In this document: piece by piece, positions 63,504-64,000 of the stretch
Layout: every line of letters starts with the position of its first letter
Numbering within the stretch: position 1 is the first letter of the stretch
Origin: Lachnospiraceae bacterium
GTDB taxonomy: Bacteria > Bacillota > Clostridia > Lachnospirales > Lachnospiraceae
Direction of reading: 5' to 3'
DNA length: 64,000 bases
Assembly: GCA_015057585.1 (NCBI GenBank)
Contig: SVEF01000011.1
Span: 1 to 64,000, forward strand
Translations under genes and position numbers: made by a program
The notes under the pieces: generated by a model
The model's database searches: none
The model's input: the letters and a program-made list of their open reading frames with translations, nothing else
Told to the model about the DNA's origin: nothing

Positions 63504-63581
63504 AAAATTGTTACCTTTCTGTATTAATAATAGAAGTGCTGCGACAAGCGGGATATTGCCGTTTTCACAGGCACAGAATGT

Positions 63582-63610
63582 ATTCTAGCACAGGGCGGGA
63601 CGTTTTTCAA
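63582..63610 (-). promoter_or_regulatory. promoter of the LacI-family gene
   Basis: Minus-strand TTGAAA (63605-63610), 17-nt spacer, TAGAAT (63582-63587). Confidence 0.7.
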
Positions 63611-63630
63611 CGAAAGTTTCGAAAGTTTCG
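63611..63630. promoter_or_regulatory. tandem overlapping LacI-type operators
   Basis: CGAAAGTTTCGAAAGTTTCG contains two overlapping CGAAA-G-TTTCG palindromes and ends one base from the -35 box of the LacI-family gene. Confidence 0.7.
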
Positions 63631-63645
63631 AAAAAAATAATAAAA

Positions 63646-63677
63646 AAAGACAGGCCGGGATGTAGCGACCTGTCTTA
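63646..63677 (-). terminator. terminator of the minus-strand membrane-protein gene
   Basis: On the minus strand AAGACAGG / CCTGTCTT with a 14-nt loop, followed by TTTTTTTATT. Confidence 0.8.
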
Positions 63678-63691
63678 AGAACATCGGAATT

Positions 63692-64000
63692 TTAAATTTT
63701 TTCGCCGGCCTTTTTCTCGAGATAATACCAAAGGTAACTAAGTCCGAGAAAGAATCCCGCAAGCCCGAGAATAAAAACAAATACGAGCGGTCCGTACGCA
63801 TCGAAATCCAAAAACGGATACATATAATAGGACTCAACACCGACATCCGAAAAATAAACCAGATGATTAAGACCTAAAATAAAGGACTGGGCAACATAAA
63901 GCAAAGGAAAGATGAGCATGAACAAAACCTGCGTTTTTTTCATTTGTCCCTTTGGGTAAAAAAGGATGCGGTCTAAGACCATGAGCACCGGACAAAAGAA
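63692..64000 (-). CDS. Pr6Pr-like membrane protein, 5' part outside the window
   Basis: 102 codons plus stop, open to the window edge. It has three or so membrane segments and the pattern VLMVLDRILFYPKGQMK, FPLLYVAQSFILG, YMYPFLDF.DAYGPLVFVFILGL, which is typical of the C-terminal half of Pr6Pr (FAR-17a/AIG1-like) proteins of about 210 aa. An internal GTG/ATG at 63988-63982 has no ribosome site, so the gene most likely starts beyond 64000. Function of the family is unknown. Confidence 0.65.
   Translation of the reverse strand, partial: FFCPVLMVLDRILFYPKGQMKKTQVLFMLIFPLLYVAQSFILGLNHLVYFSDVGVESYYMYPFLDFDAYGPLVFVFILGLAGFFLGLSYLWYYLEKKAGEKI

Overview
The window reads as the chromosome of a motile, saccharolytic, Gram-positive anaerobe of the Clostridia, most likely family Lachnospiraceae. 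This is inferred from several gene types. There is a T-box leader on methionyl-tRNA synthetase and a sigma-28 flagellar operon whose FliK-like protein and flagellin are of clostridial type. There are also a cellobiose phosphorylase (GH94), secreted GH43 enzymes anchored by C-terminal membrane segments, a cortex/delta-lactam peptidoglycan deacetylase, a PflX-type radical SAM protein and many canonical TTGACA-N17-TATAAT promoters. No rRNA, integrase, IS transposase or CRISPR array is visible.

Layout. 1-424: tRNA cluster (Tyr 3' end, initiator Met, Phe, Lys). 499-8349: forward housekeeping block (PdaA-like deacetylase, transaldolase-type aldolase, transketolase, Lgt, a two-component system, PflX-like protein). 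8394-15469: aroA and a cyclophilin lipoprotein, a split ThrE-type exporter, an SH3/SleB-type wall hydrolase, and two poorly known proteins. 15629-20226: M18 aminopeptidase, bacteriohemerythrin, and metG with its T-box; each of the two forward genes is followed directly by a giant related hairpin. 20655-23305: two paired HTH regulators and a HigBA-type toxin-antitoxin operon. 23373-27707: a phosphatidylethanolamine operon (flippase-like protein, pssA, psd) and a flotillin.

28000-38260 is the accessory core. It holds a split RHS system: a secreted RHS core plus toxin tip without a shell, its presumed immunity gene, a broken duplicate cassette, another immunity-like gene, and a secreted YD-repeat shell that lacks the core. 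Next come a large HTH-TPR regulator with a 48-codon secreted-peptide gene overlapping its 3' end on the other strand, an unrecognised secreted protein, a lipoprotein and an ABC exporter. A 19-bp sequence is shared upstream of three of the secreted-protein genes.

38276-44243: cellobiose phosphorylase and two extracellular GH43-type enzymes. 44308-53637: an HD-domain-like protein, an ECF sigma factor fused to a downstream gene, ATP-type PEP carboxykinase, a large membrane protein with a BlaR1/BlaI pair, and a small membrane protein. 53715-60652: DUF885 lipoprotein, then the sigma-28 operon FliK-like / flagellin / FliS. 60722-61298: a 462-nt imperfect inverted repeat and two 47-nt direct repeats. 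61446-64000: a Cys-rich surface protein, a LacI-family regulator with a tandem operator, and the 3' part of a Pr6Pr-like membrane protein.

The best candidates for undescribed biology are: the giant 3'-end hairpins, two of which share a core with compensatory base-pair changes; the split RHS arrangement with its shared cis element; the convergent peptide/HTH-TPR pair beside a secreted protein/lipoprotein/ABC module; an orphan small-RNA-like transcription unit at 17215-17382; and the in-frame sigma-factor fusion that still carries an internal ribosome binding site.
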